Positions 1 through 6,298 of a stretch of DNA of 12,639 bases are shown here, in pieces. The notes under the pieces are model-generated. The model did no database searches and was not told where the DNA came from. It worked only from the letters and a program-made list of their open reading frames with translations. The DNA comes from Clostridium sp. CAG:762 (GTDB taxonomy: Bacteria > Bacillota_I > Bacilli_A > RF39 > UBA660), in the NCBI GenBank assembly GCA_000432575.1, contig HF996792.1:1-12639 (forward strand), given 5' to 3'. The translations under genes and the position numbers were made by a program. Numbering within the stretch: the first letter of the stretch is position 1; the number at the start of each line of letters is the position of its first letter.

Positions 1-1629
1 AAAGCAAACGGTTGGGACAAAGAAATCAACACAACAGTAATTGAAAATGCAACATACACAGCACAATACTTCGCTGATTTTAATAATAATGGTATTGATG
101 ATGAATCAGAAAAAGTAACAATTACATTTGAACCAGGCGAACATGGTAATTTTGCAGAAAACTCTCAAACATCTTATGTATTATTACCAGGATATGATAA
201 TTATCCAGAAGCTCCAGAAGTTATTGCCAACAATAAATATGAGCATACCGGATGGACTCCTACATTACCACTAGGACAAATTGCTATTACCGTAAATAGT
301 GATATTACTTACACAGCAACATACACAAAAACAACTGCCGATATCGCAGTAAATGTTACATCAAACATCACTCGTAATGGCACTGCCGTAGCAGGTAGTA
401 TTGTAGAATATGGTGATAAAATCAATTATACAATAACTATCAAAAACAACGATACAGTAGATGGTTCAGTTAACCTAAAAAATATCATTAATGGTAATTT
501 AGACACAACTGACTTACCAGAAGAATATAAAGCCTTATTAACCAATGAAGGCTACACAGTAAATGTAACCGCTAACAACACTGTAACTATCGAATTCAGT
601 TTAACAGTAAAAGCTAATGTTAATGAAACAGTAAGAGTTGATCTTACATACAGTGTAGATGGAAATGGAACAAATACAATTGAAGGTACAGAATATAATA
701 CCGAAAAAACAATTACTATCATTGAAAAAACTGAGACAGTAAATGGAACCAATATCGTAATCGTAATTGACCGTTCAGCAAGTATGGATGGCAACAGAAT
801 CGAAAAAGCCAAAGAAGCTACAAATAGTTTTATAGATAAAGTATTTACTAAAAATAGTAATACACATGGTTCTACAGTTACTGTAGTAACATTTGGAACA
901 AACGCTAAATGGGTTGGTGGTTTGCTATTTGGTGGATATGAACACACCCCATATGCTAACCAAATTGGAACTACCGCAACAGATTACAATACAGCACAAA
1001 ACTTAAAAAAAGCTGTTAATGAACTACCAGATTATGTAGGTAACAGTGGTACACCATACTACAAAGGCTTAGAAAAAGCTTATGGCATTTTATACGATGA
1101 GACAACTGGCTTATCGACAAACGACAACCAAAATGCTGTAATATTCCTAAGTGATGGAGCACCAGACGATACTGACAATGAAACATCAAGAAAAAACATC
1201 ATTAATAACTTAAAAGATAAAAACACAATTATGTATACAATTGGTTTTGGCGTAAAAAAAGATTCAGACGCACATAACGTATTGAAAACTGTTGCATACG
1301 GCAATGCTGACAACACATATCTTGCAAAAGATGATGGAACAAATGACCTGGTTAATGTATTTAGTGCTATTTCTTCTAAGATCGCCGACAAAAACAAATC
1401 AAAACAAACAACAAAAGGTGTAGCAGAAATAGGACAAACAGTCGTGGCAGATGCAACACACCAAATCATTGTCAAAGTAAATGGCACAGAAACATACAAA
1501 TTTAATTCATTAGAAGAAGCACTTGCATCAGGAGTCATCACAAGCAACACCACAGGATACAAAGTAAATGCTACAAAGTTCCAAGCTGGCGACAAAATAG
1601 AAGTTAGTTATTATGCTTCAATTAGTTAA
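1..1629 (+). CDS. Large surface/secreted protein with InlB-type repeats and a VWA domain (5' end outside window)
   Basis: The reading frame is open from base 1, so the gene is 5'-truncated; 542 codons and a TAA are visible. Residues 1-23 are the tail of a Listeria-Bacteroides (InlB B-type) repeat ending in YTAQY. An Asp/Asn-rich loop at 26-37 (DFNNNGIDDESE) resembles a calcium-binding linker. A full repeat spans about 39-110 (HTGW ... ITYTATY). A DUF11-like beta domain covers about 111-245. The VWA domain runs from about 250 to 465, with MIDAS residues DRSAS (257-261), Thr351 and SDG (384-386). The final 75 residues are a small domain of unknown type ending in YYASIS. No LPXTG motif, C-terminal membrane segment or charged tail is seen, although the repeat types are typical of cell-surface adhesins. 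It may be secreted, held by an N-terminal element outside the window, or bound non-covalently. The internal ATG at 784 is not a credible start because it cuts the VWA domain after its metal motif. Function is inferred as adhesion or matrix binding. Confidence 0.85.
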   Translation, partial: KANGWDKEINTTVIENATYTAQYFADFNNNGIDDESEKVTITFEPGEHGNFAENSQTSYVLLPGYDNYPEAPEVIANNKYEHTGWTPTLPLGQIAITVNSDITYTATYTKTTADIAVNVTSNITRNGTAVAGSIVEYGDKINYTITIKNNDTVDGSVNLKNIINGNLDTTDLPEEYKALLTNEGYTVNVTANNTVTIEFSLTVKANVNETVRVDLTYSVDGNGTNTIEGTEYNTEKTITIIEKTETVNGTNIVIVIDRSASMDGNRIEKAKEATNSFIDKVFTKNSNTHGSTVTVVTFGTNAKWVGGLLFGGYEHTPYANQIGTTATDYNTAQNLKKAVNELPDYVGNSGTPYYKGLEKAYGILYDETTGLSTNDNQNAVIFLSDGAPDDTDNETSRKNIINNLKDKNTIMYTIGFGVKKDSDAHNVLKTVAYGNADNTYLAKDDGTNDLVNVFSAISSKIADKNKSKQTTKGVAEIGQTVVADATHQIIVKVNGTETYKFNSLEEALASGVITSNTTGYKVNATKFQAGDKIEVSYYASIS

Positions 1630-1641
1630 AAAAATAATGAA

Positions 1642-1685
1642 AGGAAAAAAAGGAATAAATTATCAAATATTTATTTCTTTTTCCT
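1642..1685 (+). terminator. Possible AT-rich terminator hairpin after the VWA protein
   Basis: An inverted repeat pairs 1642-1660 with 1669-1685 around an 8-base loop (about 17 pairs with a two-base bulge and one G-U pair). The right arm is T-rich (1670-1682). Nearly all pairs are A-T, so it is weak by ordinary criteria, but it lies 13 bases after the stop codon and just before a new promoter. Confidence 0.45.
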
Positions 1686-1692
1686 AAAATTA

Positions 1693-1701
1693 TGTTATAA
1701 T
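1693..1701 (+). promoter_or_regulatory. Extended -10 promoter element
   Basis: TGTTATAAT combines a TGN extension with a perfect TATAAT (1696-1701), 26 bases before the ATG at 1728. No convincing -35 element is visible, as is usual for extended -10 promoters. A strong Shine-Dalgarno sequence, AGGAGGG (1712-1718), follows. Confidence 0.6.
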
Positions 1702-1727
1702 TAACATATATAGGAGGGAAAAATAAA

Positions 1728-2069
1728 ATGGAAAACAAAGAAAAAGATAATTTTGAAGTTAAGAAAAGTGATTTAAACAAACCGAACAACAAAAAAATCT
1801 TAAGAATAATTGGCAATATAGTATTTTGGTTAATTTTCGTAGTTTTTCTAGTATGTGCAGTAACAAGTTATGTTAACTTTACCAAAGTAGAAGACAACAA
1901 AGAGCCAAGTTATTATCATACTAAGAAAAATTATACTGAAGATGACCAAAAAGTAGTAGTATATGACTATTACGTTTACAAAATCGTAAGAGTAGATGAT
2001 AGTAAAGGCACCAAAGTAAGTTTAAAACTATGGTTCCTATCAGACTTAAACAAAAAAGAAAATAAGTAA
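1728..2069 (+). CDS. Small single-pass membrane protein, function unknown
   Basis: This encodes 113 residues. The ATG at 1728 lies 10 bases after a strong AGGAGGG ribosome-binding site. The N-terminal 22 residues are highly charged (MENKEKDNFEVKK...). One membrane segment spans about 26-47 (IIGNIVFWLIFVVFLVCAVTSY). The remaining 65 residues are polar, with a Tyr-rich stretch VVVYDYYVYKIVRV around 76-89 and a Lys-rich end. A positive flank before the membrane segment suggests an N-in, C-out topology, which would put the polar C-terminal part outside the cell. I do not recognise the family. It sits alone between a promoter and a terminator, so it is probably monocistronic and not part of the dcw genes downstream. 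Confidence 0.7.
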   Translation: MENKEKDNFEVKKSDLNKPNNKKILRIIGNIVFWLIFVVFLVCAVTSYVNFTKVEDNKEPSYYHTKKNYTEDDQKVVVYDYYVYKIVRVDDSKGTKVSLKLWFLSDLNKKENK

Positions 2070-2077
2070 AAAAATAT

Positions 2078-2123
2078 AAGACACACTAACAAACCCACAA
2101 GGTCAAAGATTGTGTCTTTTTTT
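2078..2123 (+). terminator. Intrinsic terminator
   Basis: AAGACACA (2078-2085) pairs with TGTGTCTT (2111-2118) around a 25-base loop. A run of seven T (2117-2123) closes the structure, and an A-run precedes the left arm, so it could also act on the other strand. It starts 8 bases after the stop codon of the small membrane protein. Confidence 0.75.
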
Positions 2124-2136
2124 CCATCTATTTTTG

Positions 2137-2165
2137 ATGACAAAAATTAAACTATGTGTTACAAT
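2137..2165 (+). promoter_or_regulatory. Sigma-A-type promoter for the PH-like gene
   Basis: ATGACA (2137-2142, five of six to TTGACA), a 17-base spacer, and TACAAT (2160-2165, five of six) preceded by TGT as an extended -10. Transcription would begin near 2172. That is downstream of the ATG at 2154 and supports the later start at 2187 with a very short leader. Confidence 0.65.
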
Positions 2166-2186
2166 TATACTAGAGGTGTAAAAAGG

Positions 2187-2582
2187 ATGGCTTATTTAAA
2201 ATATAAAGAACTAACAAAATACTTTAATTTCTTTGAAGAACTAGATATGGATAAACTACCAGAATATGTAACCGACTACATATTTCCCCACGAAAAAATC
2301 ATTGGAGCATATCGCACCAGCAGGGACAAAGGCATATTCACCGATAGAAAAATGCTACTTTTCGATGTTACACCATTTTCTCGCACTAAACAAATCCATA
2401 CAATCCCATATAATTCCATATCAACAATAGCCATTCTCTTTAAAGGACCAACAGCACGCATCTTGGTTTATGTTGACAGTGGTTATCCTCTTACCTTAAA
2501 ATTCGTAGGATTAACCGCAAAAGAAAAAACAAAACTACGAATCATGTATAACGAAATATGCAAAAAAGTAGTAGATCGTTAG
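2187..2582 (+). CDS. PH-domain-like small cytoplasmic protein
   Basis: This encodes 131 residues from the ATG at 2187. That start has a GAGGTG ribosome-binding site (2173-2178) at 8 bases' spacing. The in-frame ATG at 2154 overlaps the promoter region and lacks such a site. There is no signal peptide or membrane segment. Residues 35-110 read as a string of beta strands (EKIIGAYRTSRDKGIFTDRK, then MLLFDV, IHTIPYNSISTIAI, ARILVYVD, PLTLKFVG), followed by an amphipathic helix at 111-130. This layout, with the 'FTDRKMLL' and 'IPYNSISTI' signatures, matches bacterial PH-like proteins of the bPH_1 (YvbH-type) group as I recall it. The family assignment is recall, and the biological role is unknown. 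It seems to be a single-gene unit with its own promoter and a possible terminator at its 3' end. Confidence 0.7.
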   Translation: MAYLKYKELTKYFNFFEELDMDKLPEYVTDYIFPHEKIIGAYRTSRDKGIFTDRKMLLFDVTPFSRTKQIHTIPYNSISTIAILFKGPTARILVYVDSGYPLTLKFVGLTAKEKTKLRIMYNEICKKVVDR

Positions 2583-2612
2583 AAAGCAACCCAAAATCTA
2601 CCTATTTTTTTT
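2571..2612 (+). terminator. Possible terminator overlapping the end of the PH-like gene
   Basis: GTAGAT (2571-2576) pairs with ATCTAC (2596-2601) around a 19-base loop. Three bases later a run of eight T follows (2605-2612). The stem is short and its left arm lies within the last codons of the gene, so the call is tentative. Confidence 0.4.
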
Positions 2613-2687
2613 AATAAAACTCACAACAACGAATATAATTTATTAGAAAAAACATAACTTTTTTACCACAAAGCATGATATATGTAG

Positions 2688-2693
2688 TATAAT
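2688..2693 (+). promoter_or_regulatory. Putative -10 element of the mraY-ftsW unit
   Basis: A perfect TATAAT lies 34 bases before the mraY ATG. The best -35 candidate is TTACCA (2663-2668, four of six) at a long 19-base spacing. A second, weaker TACAAT is at 2702-2707. The purine-rich GGAAGTGG (2716-2723) is a modest ribosome-binding site. Confidence 0.4.
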
Positions 2694-2727
2694 TAAGATA
2701 ATACAATTTAGAAATGGAAGTGGAATA

Positions 2728-3726
2728 ATGTTAACTTTAACAAAATCTTTATTTGCACTAATGATAGGATTTATGTTAACAACAGTATTTGGACTCATCA
2801 TGATTCCAATACTAAAAAGAATTAAAGTAGGACAAAGAATAAGCATCTACGTAGGAGAAACACACCAAAAGAAAGCTGGAACACCAACCATGGGGGGTCT
2901 AATCTTCATAATACCAACCCTAATATCAACTTTGATTCTATTATTCATGGGCAAAATCAATTATTCAACCAATTTATTAATCATCTTATTTGTCATGGTA
3001 GGTTACACTCTAATTGGCTTTCTTGATGATTTCATAAGCATTAAAAAGAAAAGGAATAAAGGTTTAAGCATATTACAAAAACTATTTTTACAATTCATTG
3101 TTGCTCTGGCATTCTATTACGTTTATTGCAGATATGGCAGAGGCGATTCAACATTAGAAATAACATTATTTAATTTCAAATGGAATATGGGTTGGTTCTA
3201 CGGCATATTTATACTATTCATGCTAGTAGCAACCTCAAACGCAGTAAACCTAACCGATGGCTTAGATGGCTTAGCGGGCGGATTATCAGCAATGGCTTTC
3301 CTATCATATGGCCTCCTTGCATGGGGCAGTTATGGTATCCAAGGAAACCAAGACATTGCCATATTCTGCTTCATTCTAGTGGGTTCTCTCATGGGCTTCT
3401 TAGTCTACAACACACATCCCGCCAAAGTATTCATGGGCGATACAGGTAGCCTAGCCCTTGGAGCCACCCTAGCAACCGTAGCTATATTAACCTCCCACGA
3501 ACTAAGCTTAGTAGTTATCGGTGGAGTATTTGTCATAGAAACTTTATCCTCAATCATTCAAATCATATCATTCCATTTATTCAATGGTAAAAGAGTATTT
3601 CTAATGGCTCCATTGCACCACCATTTTGAAAAATTAGGTTGGCAAGAGACAGACATAGTCAAACTATTCTGGATAGTAGGCTTTATGCTTAGTTTAATTG
3701 CTCTAATATATGGTGTATGGATATAA
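2728..3726 (+). CDS. mraY: Phospho-N-acetylmuramoyl-pentapeptide-transferase
   Basis: MraY transfers phospho-MurNAc-pentapeptide from UDP to undecaprenyl phosphate, giving lipid I at the inner face of the membrane, the first membrane step of peptidoglycan synthesis. The 332-residue protein has the usual family length and about ten hydrophobic segments. Diagnostic motifs are all present: GTPTMGG (51-57), FLDD (98-101), NAVNLTDGLDGLAGG (171-185), the HPAKVFMGDTGS block with Asp238, and PLHHHFEKLGW (295-305), whose HHH cluster is typical of MraY rather than of related WecA/TagO enzymes. The ATG at 2728 gives a normal N-terminus. The ftsW-type gene follows after 39 bases with no terminator, so the two are probably co-transcribed. 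In the common dcw order murD lies between them; it is absent here. Confidence 0.96.
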   Translation: MLTLTKSLFALMIGFMLTTVFGLIMIPILKRIKVGQRISIYVGETHQKKAGTPTMGGLIFIIPTLISTLILLFMGKINYSTNLLIILFVMVGYTLIGFLDDFISIKKKRNKGLSILQKLFLQFIVALAFYYVYCRYGRGDSTLEITLFNFKWNMGWFYGIFILFMLVATSNAVNLTDGLDGLAGGLSAMAFLSYGLLAWGSYGIQGNQDIAIFCFILVGSLMGFLVYNTHPAKVFMGDTGSLALGATLATVAILTSHELSLVVIGGVFVIETLSSIIQIISFHLFNGKRVFLMAPLHHHFEKLGWQETDIVKLFWIVGFMLSLIALIYGVWI

Positions 3727-3753
3727 AAAATAACATAACAACAAAAAAAGAAA

Positions 3754-3768
3754 GAGGGAGATACTATT
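3754..3768 (+). promoter_or_regulatory. Shine-Dalgarno and non-canonical ATT start of the ftsW-type gene
   Basis: GAGG (3754-3757, in GAGGGAG) lies 8 bases before ATT at 3766-3768, an ideal spacing. An in-frame TAA at 3736-3738 is the upstream limit, and no in-frame ATG, GTG or TTG lies between it and the GTG at 3799. That GTG has no ribosome-binding site (its upstream bases are TTAATATTATTAATTTCA) and would remove half of the first membrane helix. Confidence 0.7.
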
Positions 3769-4851
3769 AAGAAATATGATTTAATATTATTAATTTCAGT
3801 GATTATACTATCACTATTTGGACTTTTAATGATATACTCCTCATCGTATATATGGGCCGAATACAAATATGGAGATGCTCTAAAGTTTGTCAAAGCCGAA
3901 TCATTATTTTTAATTTTAGGAATCGTATTAATGCTTATAGTATCAAAAATAGATTATATGAAATATTACAAGAACGCAAATAAAATATTAGTTATTTGCG
4001 TTTTACTTTTAATTTTAGTATTAATTCCTGGCATAGGCACTATTAGAAATGGTAGCCGTAGTTGGTTTGGAATTGGTAGTTTTGGTATCCAACCTAGTGA
4101 ATTTACCAAACTATCATTAATAATATTCACCTCCAAATACCTAAGTAACAACGACAAACTACTTAAAAACATCAAAAAAGGAGTATTACCAATTTTAGGA
4201 CTATTACTCACAATATTTGGACTAATCATGCTTCAACCAGATTTTGGTACAGGCACAGTCATTGTCATATCTATTGTGGCCATATTATTCGTAAGTGGAG
4301 TAGACTTCAGCTTTTTTGTCAAAATAGCAATCCTAGGTTTGCTTGGAGTCGTGGTACTGATAGTCGTCGCTCCATACAGAATGCAAAGAATCATATCGTT
4401 TATGAATCCATGGAGTGATCCTCTTGGCAGTGGTTTCCAAATCATTCAAAGCCTATACGCCATAGGACCAGGAGGCATATTAGGCCTAGGATTCGGCAAT
4501 TCAATACAAAAACATTTCTATCTCCCCGAACCTCAAACAGATTTTATCTTTTCTATCATCAGTGAAGAGTTTGGCTTCCTAGGAGTAGTCATAGTTACAT
4601 CCTTATTTCTAACAATTATCTATAGAGGAATAAAAATATCATTAAAAACAACTGACTTATTCGCCAAATACATAGCCTTTGGCATCACCTTTCAGCTTGC
4701 ATTCCAATCCGTCCTAAACCTAATGGTAGTCATTGGTCTGATCCCCGTTACTGGTGTTACCTTACCATTTTTATCCTACGGTGGATCCAGCTTACTCATC
4801 AGCATGATTAGTATGGGTATACTTTTAAATATTAGTAGAACTAACAATTAA
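3766..4851 (+). CDS. ftsW: SEDS-family peptidoglycan polymerase, FtsW type
   Basis: SEDS proteins polymerise lipid II into glycan strands together with a class B penicillin-binding protein; FtsW does so at the division septum, RodA during elongation. The 361-residue protein begins KKYDLILLISVIILSLFG after the initiator, so helix one is complete with a basic cytoplasmic end. Family motifs are present: GSRSWFGIG..GIQPSEFTK (96-115), QPDFGTG (157-163), PEPQTDFIF (254-262, holding an invariant Asp) and LPFLSYGGSSL (333-343). Roughly ten membrane segments are visible. The protein ends six residues after the last helix, a shorter tail than many FtsW proteins have. The next-door mraY favours FtsW over RodA, but the motifs alone do not separate them. 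Start choice: ATT at 3766 is preferred to GTG at 3799. Confidence 0.88.
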   Translation: MKKYDLILLISVIILSLFGLLMIYSSSYIWAEYKYGDALKFVKAESLFLILGIVLMLIVSKIDYMKYYKNANKILVICVLLLILVLIPGIGTIRNGSRSWFGIGSFGIQPSEFTKLSLIIFTSKYLSNNDKLLKNIKKGVLPILGLLLTIFGLIMLQPDFGTGTVIVISIVAILFVSGVDFSFFVKIAILGLLGVVVLIVVAPYRMQRIISFMNPWSDPLGSGFQIIQSLYAIGPGGILGLGFGNSIQKHFYLPEPQTDFIFSIISEEFGFLGVVIVTSLFLTIIYRGIKISLKTTDLFAKYIAFGITFQLAFQSVLNLMVVIGLIPVTGVTLPFLSYGGSSLLISMISMGILLNISRTNN

Positions 4852-4880
4852 AATTATTCTAAAATAATAATTATTTCATT
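4852..4880 (+). terminator. Weak AT hairpin after ftsW
   Basis: AATTATT (4852-4858) pairs with AATAATT (4866-4872) around a 7-base loop, with a T-rich tail just after it. It contains no G-C pair, so it would be weak. It begins directly after the stop codon. Confidence 0.3.
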
Positions 4881-4942
4881 TTTGCCTTTGCTCTCGCGTT
4901 TTAATGCAATAATCACCCCATCTTTACAAATAAATACAAATA

Positions 4943-4967
4943 AAAGTAGAAATACTTTCTTTTTTTT
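4943..4967 (+). terminator. Intrinsic terminator between ftsW and the pilus operon
   Basis: AAAGTA (4943-4948) and TACTTT (4953-4958) form a 6-bp stem closed by a GAAA tetraloop. A C and then eight T (4960-4967) follow. The stem is short, but the stable loop and long T-tract are typical. No gene is supported in 4852-5133: this stretch holds terminators, A-tracts and the pilus promoter. Confidence 0.55.
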
Positions 4968-5038
4968 CTGTAAAAAGCATAAAATATTATGAAAATAGTT
5001 ATAAATTACCAAAAAAACCATAAAAAATAAAAAAAATG

Positions 5039-5066
5039 TTGACAAAATAAAAAAAACTGCTAATAT
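5039..5066 (+). promoter_or_regulatory. Promoter of the pilus operon
   Basis: A perfect TTGACA -35 (5039-5044), a 16-base spacer and TAATAT (5061-5066, four of six). Long A-runs just upstream (5013-5038) could serve as an UP element. Transcription would start around 5073, leaving a leader of about 60 bases. Confidence 0.65.
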
Positions 5067-5073
5067 ATATAGC
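5059..5073 (+). promoter_or_regulatory. Dyad overlapping the -10 element, candidate operator
   Basis: GCTAATATATATAGC is an almost perfect inverted repeat (GCTA/TAGC arms around an AT core) lying across the -10 element and the expected transcription start. A repressor bound here would block initiation. Alternating AT makes chance symmetry easy, so this is only a candidate. Confidence 0.25.
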
Positions 5074-5087
5074 CAACAAGAGAAGAT

Positions 5088-5129
5088 ATGGATAAATACT
5101 TGATTTTAATAGGGGGGTTAAGAGGTTGA
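5088..5129 (+). CDS. Candidate 13-residue leader peptide in the pilus operon 5' UTR
   Basis: ATG at 5088 opens a frame reading MDKYLILIGGLRG and ending in TGA at 5127-5129. An AGAGAAG purine stretch (5080-5086) could serve as its ribosome-binding site. The peptide's last codons cover both the G-run (5112-5117) and the AGAGG site (5121-5125) of the next gene, and it stops 4 bases before that gene's ATG. Ribosomes on it could therefore affect initiation downstream. It may also be a chance frame. Confidence 0.25.
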   Translation: MDKYLILIGGLRG

Positions 5130-5133
5130 TTAT

Positions 5134-5634
5134 ATGGAAGCAAAAGATTTAAGAAAAATAAAAAGGAAAGAACTTTTAGAACTTATGCTTGCTCAAGCAA
5201 AAAGAATAGAAGAATTAGAAAATAATTTAACTAAAGTTACAAATGAACTAAATTCTAAGAAAATAAAAATTAAAGAATCTGGTTCTATTGCAGAAGCATC
5301 TTTAAAATTAAATTTAGTATTTGAAAGTGCAACGGAAGCAGTTAATCAATATATAGACAATGTTAAAGATAATTGTAAGAAGTTAGAATCTTCTATAAAG
5401 AAAGAAGCCTTAGAAGAAAAAAATAAATTACTTAATGAATTACAAGAAAAATATAAGAAGAAAGAAACTTTATTAGAAGAAAAATATAAGAAAAAAGAAG
5501 AATTAAATAAAGATAACAAACTTAAAGCTAGTGTTAAGAAAGTAAATAAAGATAAAACTACTAAAAATAATAATGTTAAGAAAGTAAATAAAGATAAAGC
5601 TAAAACTACTAAAGTTAAAGGTAAACGTTCATGA
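5134..5634 (+). CDS. Coiled-coil basic protein, first gene of the pilus operon
   Basis: This encodes 166 residues starting 8 bases after AGAGG (5121-5125). There is no signal peptide or membrane segment, so it is predicted to be cytoplasmic. Residues 5-45 form a heptad-rich helix (DLRKIKRKELLELMLAQAKR, then IEELENNL). A well-ordered central segment, GSIAEASLKLNLVFESATEA (50-69) continuing to NQYIDNVK, is followed by a second coiled coil (80-125) carrying EKYKKKE twice. The tail (128-166) is almost all Lys/Thr/Asn with KKVNKDK twice. Similar proteins, with an N-terminal 'DLkklrRkELLElLLeQ' and a 'GSIAEAaL.ln.vFe.A' core, occur beside signal peptidase and pilin genes in gut Firmicutes. That is recall and I know no proven function. 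It overlaps the signal peptidase gene by 4 bases (ATGA), implying translational coupling. Scaffold or assembly helper is a guess. Confidence 0.8.
   Translation: MEAKDLRKIKRKELLELMLAQAKRIEELENNLTKVTNELNSKKIKIKESGSIAEASLKLNLVFESATEAVNQYIDNVKDNCKKLESSIKKEALEEKNKLLNELQEKYKKKETLLEEKYKKKEELNKDNKLKASVKKVNKDKTTKNNNVKKVNKDKAKTTKVKGKRS
5533..5598 (+). repeat. Direct repeat of 24 bp in the Lys-rich tail
   Basis: The same 24 bases occur at 5533-5556 and 5575-5598, separated by 18 bases, encoding VKKVNKDK twice. After each copy the text continues similarly (ACTACTAAA), so the duplicated unit was probably longer and has drifted. Confidence 0.8.
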
Positions 5635-6275
5635 AAATAATTAATAAGCTTGCTAGTTATATCAATTCCTTAAAGAATAAGTTTATAAATCAAGAAAAAA
5701 AGAAAATAAGTTATAAAGATATATCTATTAGTTCTTTAGAAAATGAAATTCATAGAGAAAATTATAAACATAGTTTTTCTAATTTACTTAGAAGTACAAT
5801 ATATATATTAATTATTATTCTAGCATTATCATGTATTTCAGCAACACTATTTATGCCTGTTATTGAGATTACAGATACTAGTATGAAACCTCTTTTAAAT
5901 GATAATGAAATTGTTTTAACTTCTAAAATTGGAAAAATTAAAAGAGGAGACATAATAACATTCTATCATGGCAATAAAATTCTAGTTAAAAGAGTAATTG
6001 CTATACAGGGAGATTTTGTTAATATAGATGAAAACGGTTTTGTTTATGTTAATGGAAATAAAATAGAAGAAAAGTATATAAAAGAATTTAGAAAAGGGGA
6101 AAGTGATATTAAATATCCACTACAGGTAAGTGATAATAATTATTTCGTTTTAAGTGACGAAAGAGATGTTATAACTGATTCACGTAGTGAAGATATCGGT
6201 CTAATAAAAAACGAAAATGTTATTGGTAAAGTAATTTTTCGTATCTGGCCATTTAAAAAAATTGGAAAAATTTAA
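5631..6275 (+). CDS. Signal peptidase I (S26), pilus-operon type
   Basis: This membrane serine protease removes signal peptides from exported proteins. The 214-residue protein has a 50-residue basic cytoplasmic N-tail, one membrane segment (about 53-75) and an external catalytic domain. Box residues are visible: nucleophile Ser84 in TDTSMKPLL, general base Lys120 in ILVKRVIAIQGD, and the late LSDERDVITDSRSEDIG (175-190), equivalent to the GDNRxxSxDSR box with the first residues altered. The family length is normal for Gram-positive enzymes. The start overlaps the previous stop (ATGA). The tip pilin gene follows after 23 bases. Signal peptidase-like proteins in other Gram-positive pilus islands (SipA/LepA in streptococcal FCT regions) are needed for pilus assembly. 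By analogy this copy probably serves the pilins here, but whether it is a dedicated or the housekeeping enzyme cannot be told from the window. Confidence 0.92.
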   Translation: MKIINKLASYINSLKNKFINQEKKKISYKDISISSLENEIHRENYKHSFSNLLRSTIYILIIILALSCISATLFMPVIEITDTSMKPLLNDNEIVLTSKIGKIKRGDIITFYHGNKILVKRVIAIQGDFVNIDENGFVYVNGNKIEEKYIKEFRKGESDIKYPLQVSDNNYFVLSDERDVITDSRSEDIGLIKNENVIGKVIFRIWPFKKIGKI

Positions 6276-6298
6276 TAATTATTTTTCAGGGGGATATT

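Noticed and set aside
552..1595. Long minus-strand frames opposite the first VWA gene (552-947, 1080-1595)
   Set aside because: They are shadows of the strongly supported plus-strand coding sequence, with low-complexity Thr/Val/Ser-rich products and no start signals.
2154..2186. Upstream ATG (2154) as start of the PH-like protein
   Set aside because: It overlaps the extended -10 promoter, lacks a ribosome-binding site, and would lie upstream of the expected transcript start.
2714..2728. Mini-frame ATG-GAA-GTG-GAA-TAA overlapping the mraY ATG
   Set aside because: It is four codons with no ribosome-binding site; a TAATG junction can arise by chance in AT-rich DNA.
3180..3449. Plus-strand 89-codon frame inside mraY
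   Set aside because: It lies wholly within conserved mraY motifs in another frame and has no recognisable product.
4854..5045. Minus-strand open frame of 63 codons between ftsW and the pilus operon (ending GVIIALKRESKGKNEIII...)
   Set aside because: It begins at the pilus -35 element and most of it is Phe/Lys/Leu from A/T runs and terminator sequence. No ribosome-binding site is visible. The last 20 residues look slightly more protein-like, but I recognise no family.
5632..5634. Possibility of a TGA=Trp code (Mollicutes-like)
   Set aside because: TGA terminates the coiled-coil gene at an ATGA overlap, tryptophans in the conserved proteins are TGG, and peptidoglycan genes are present.
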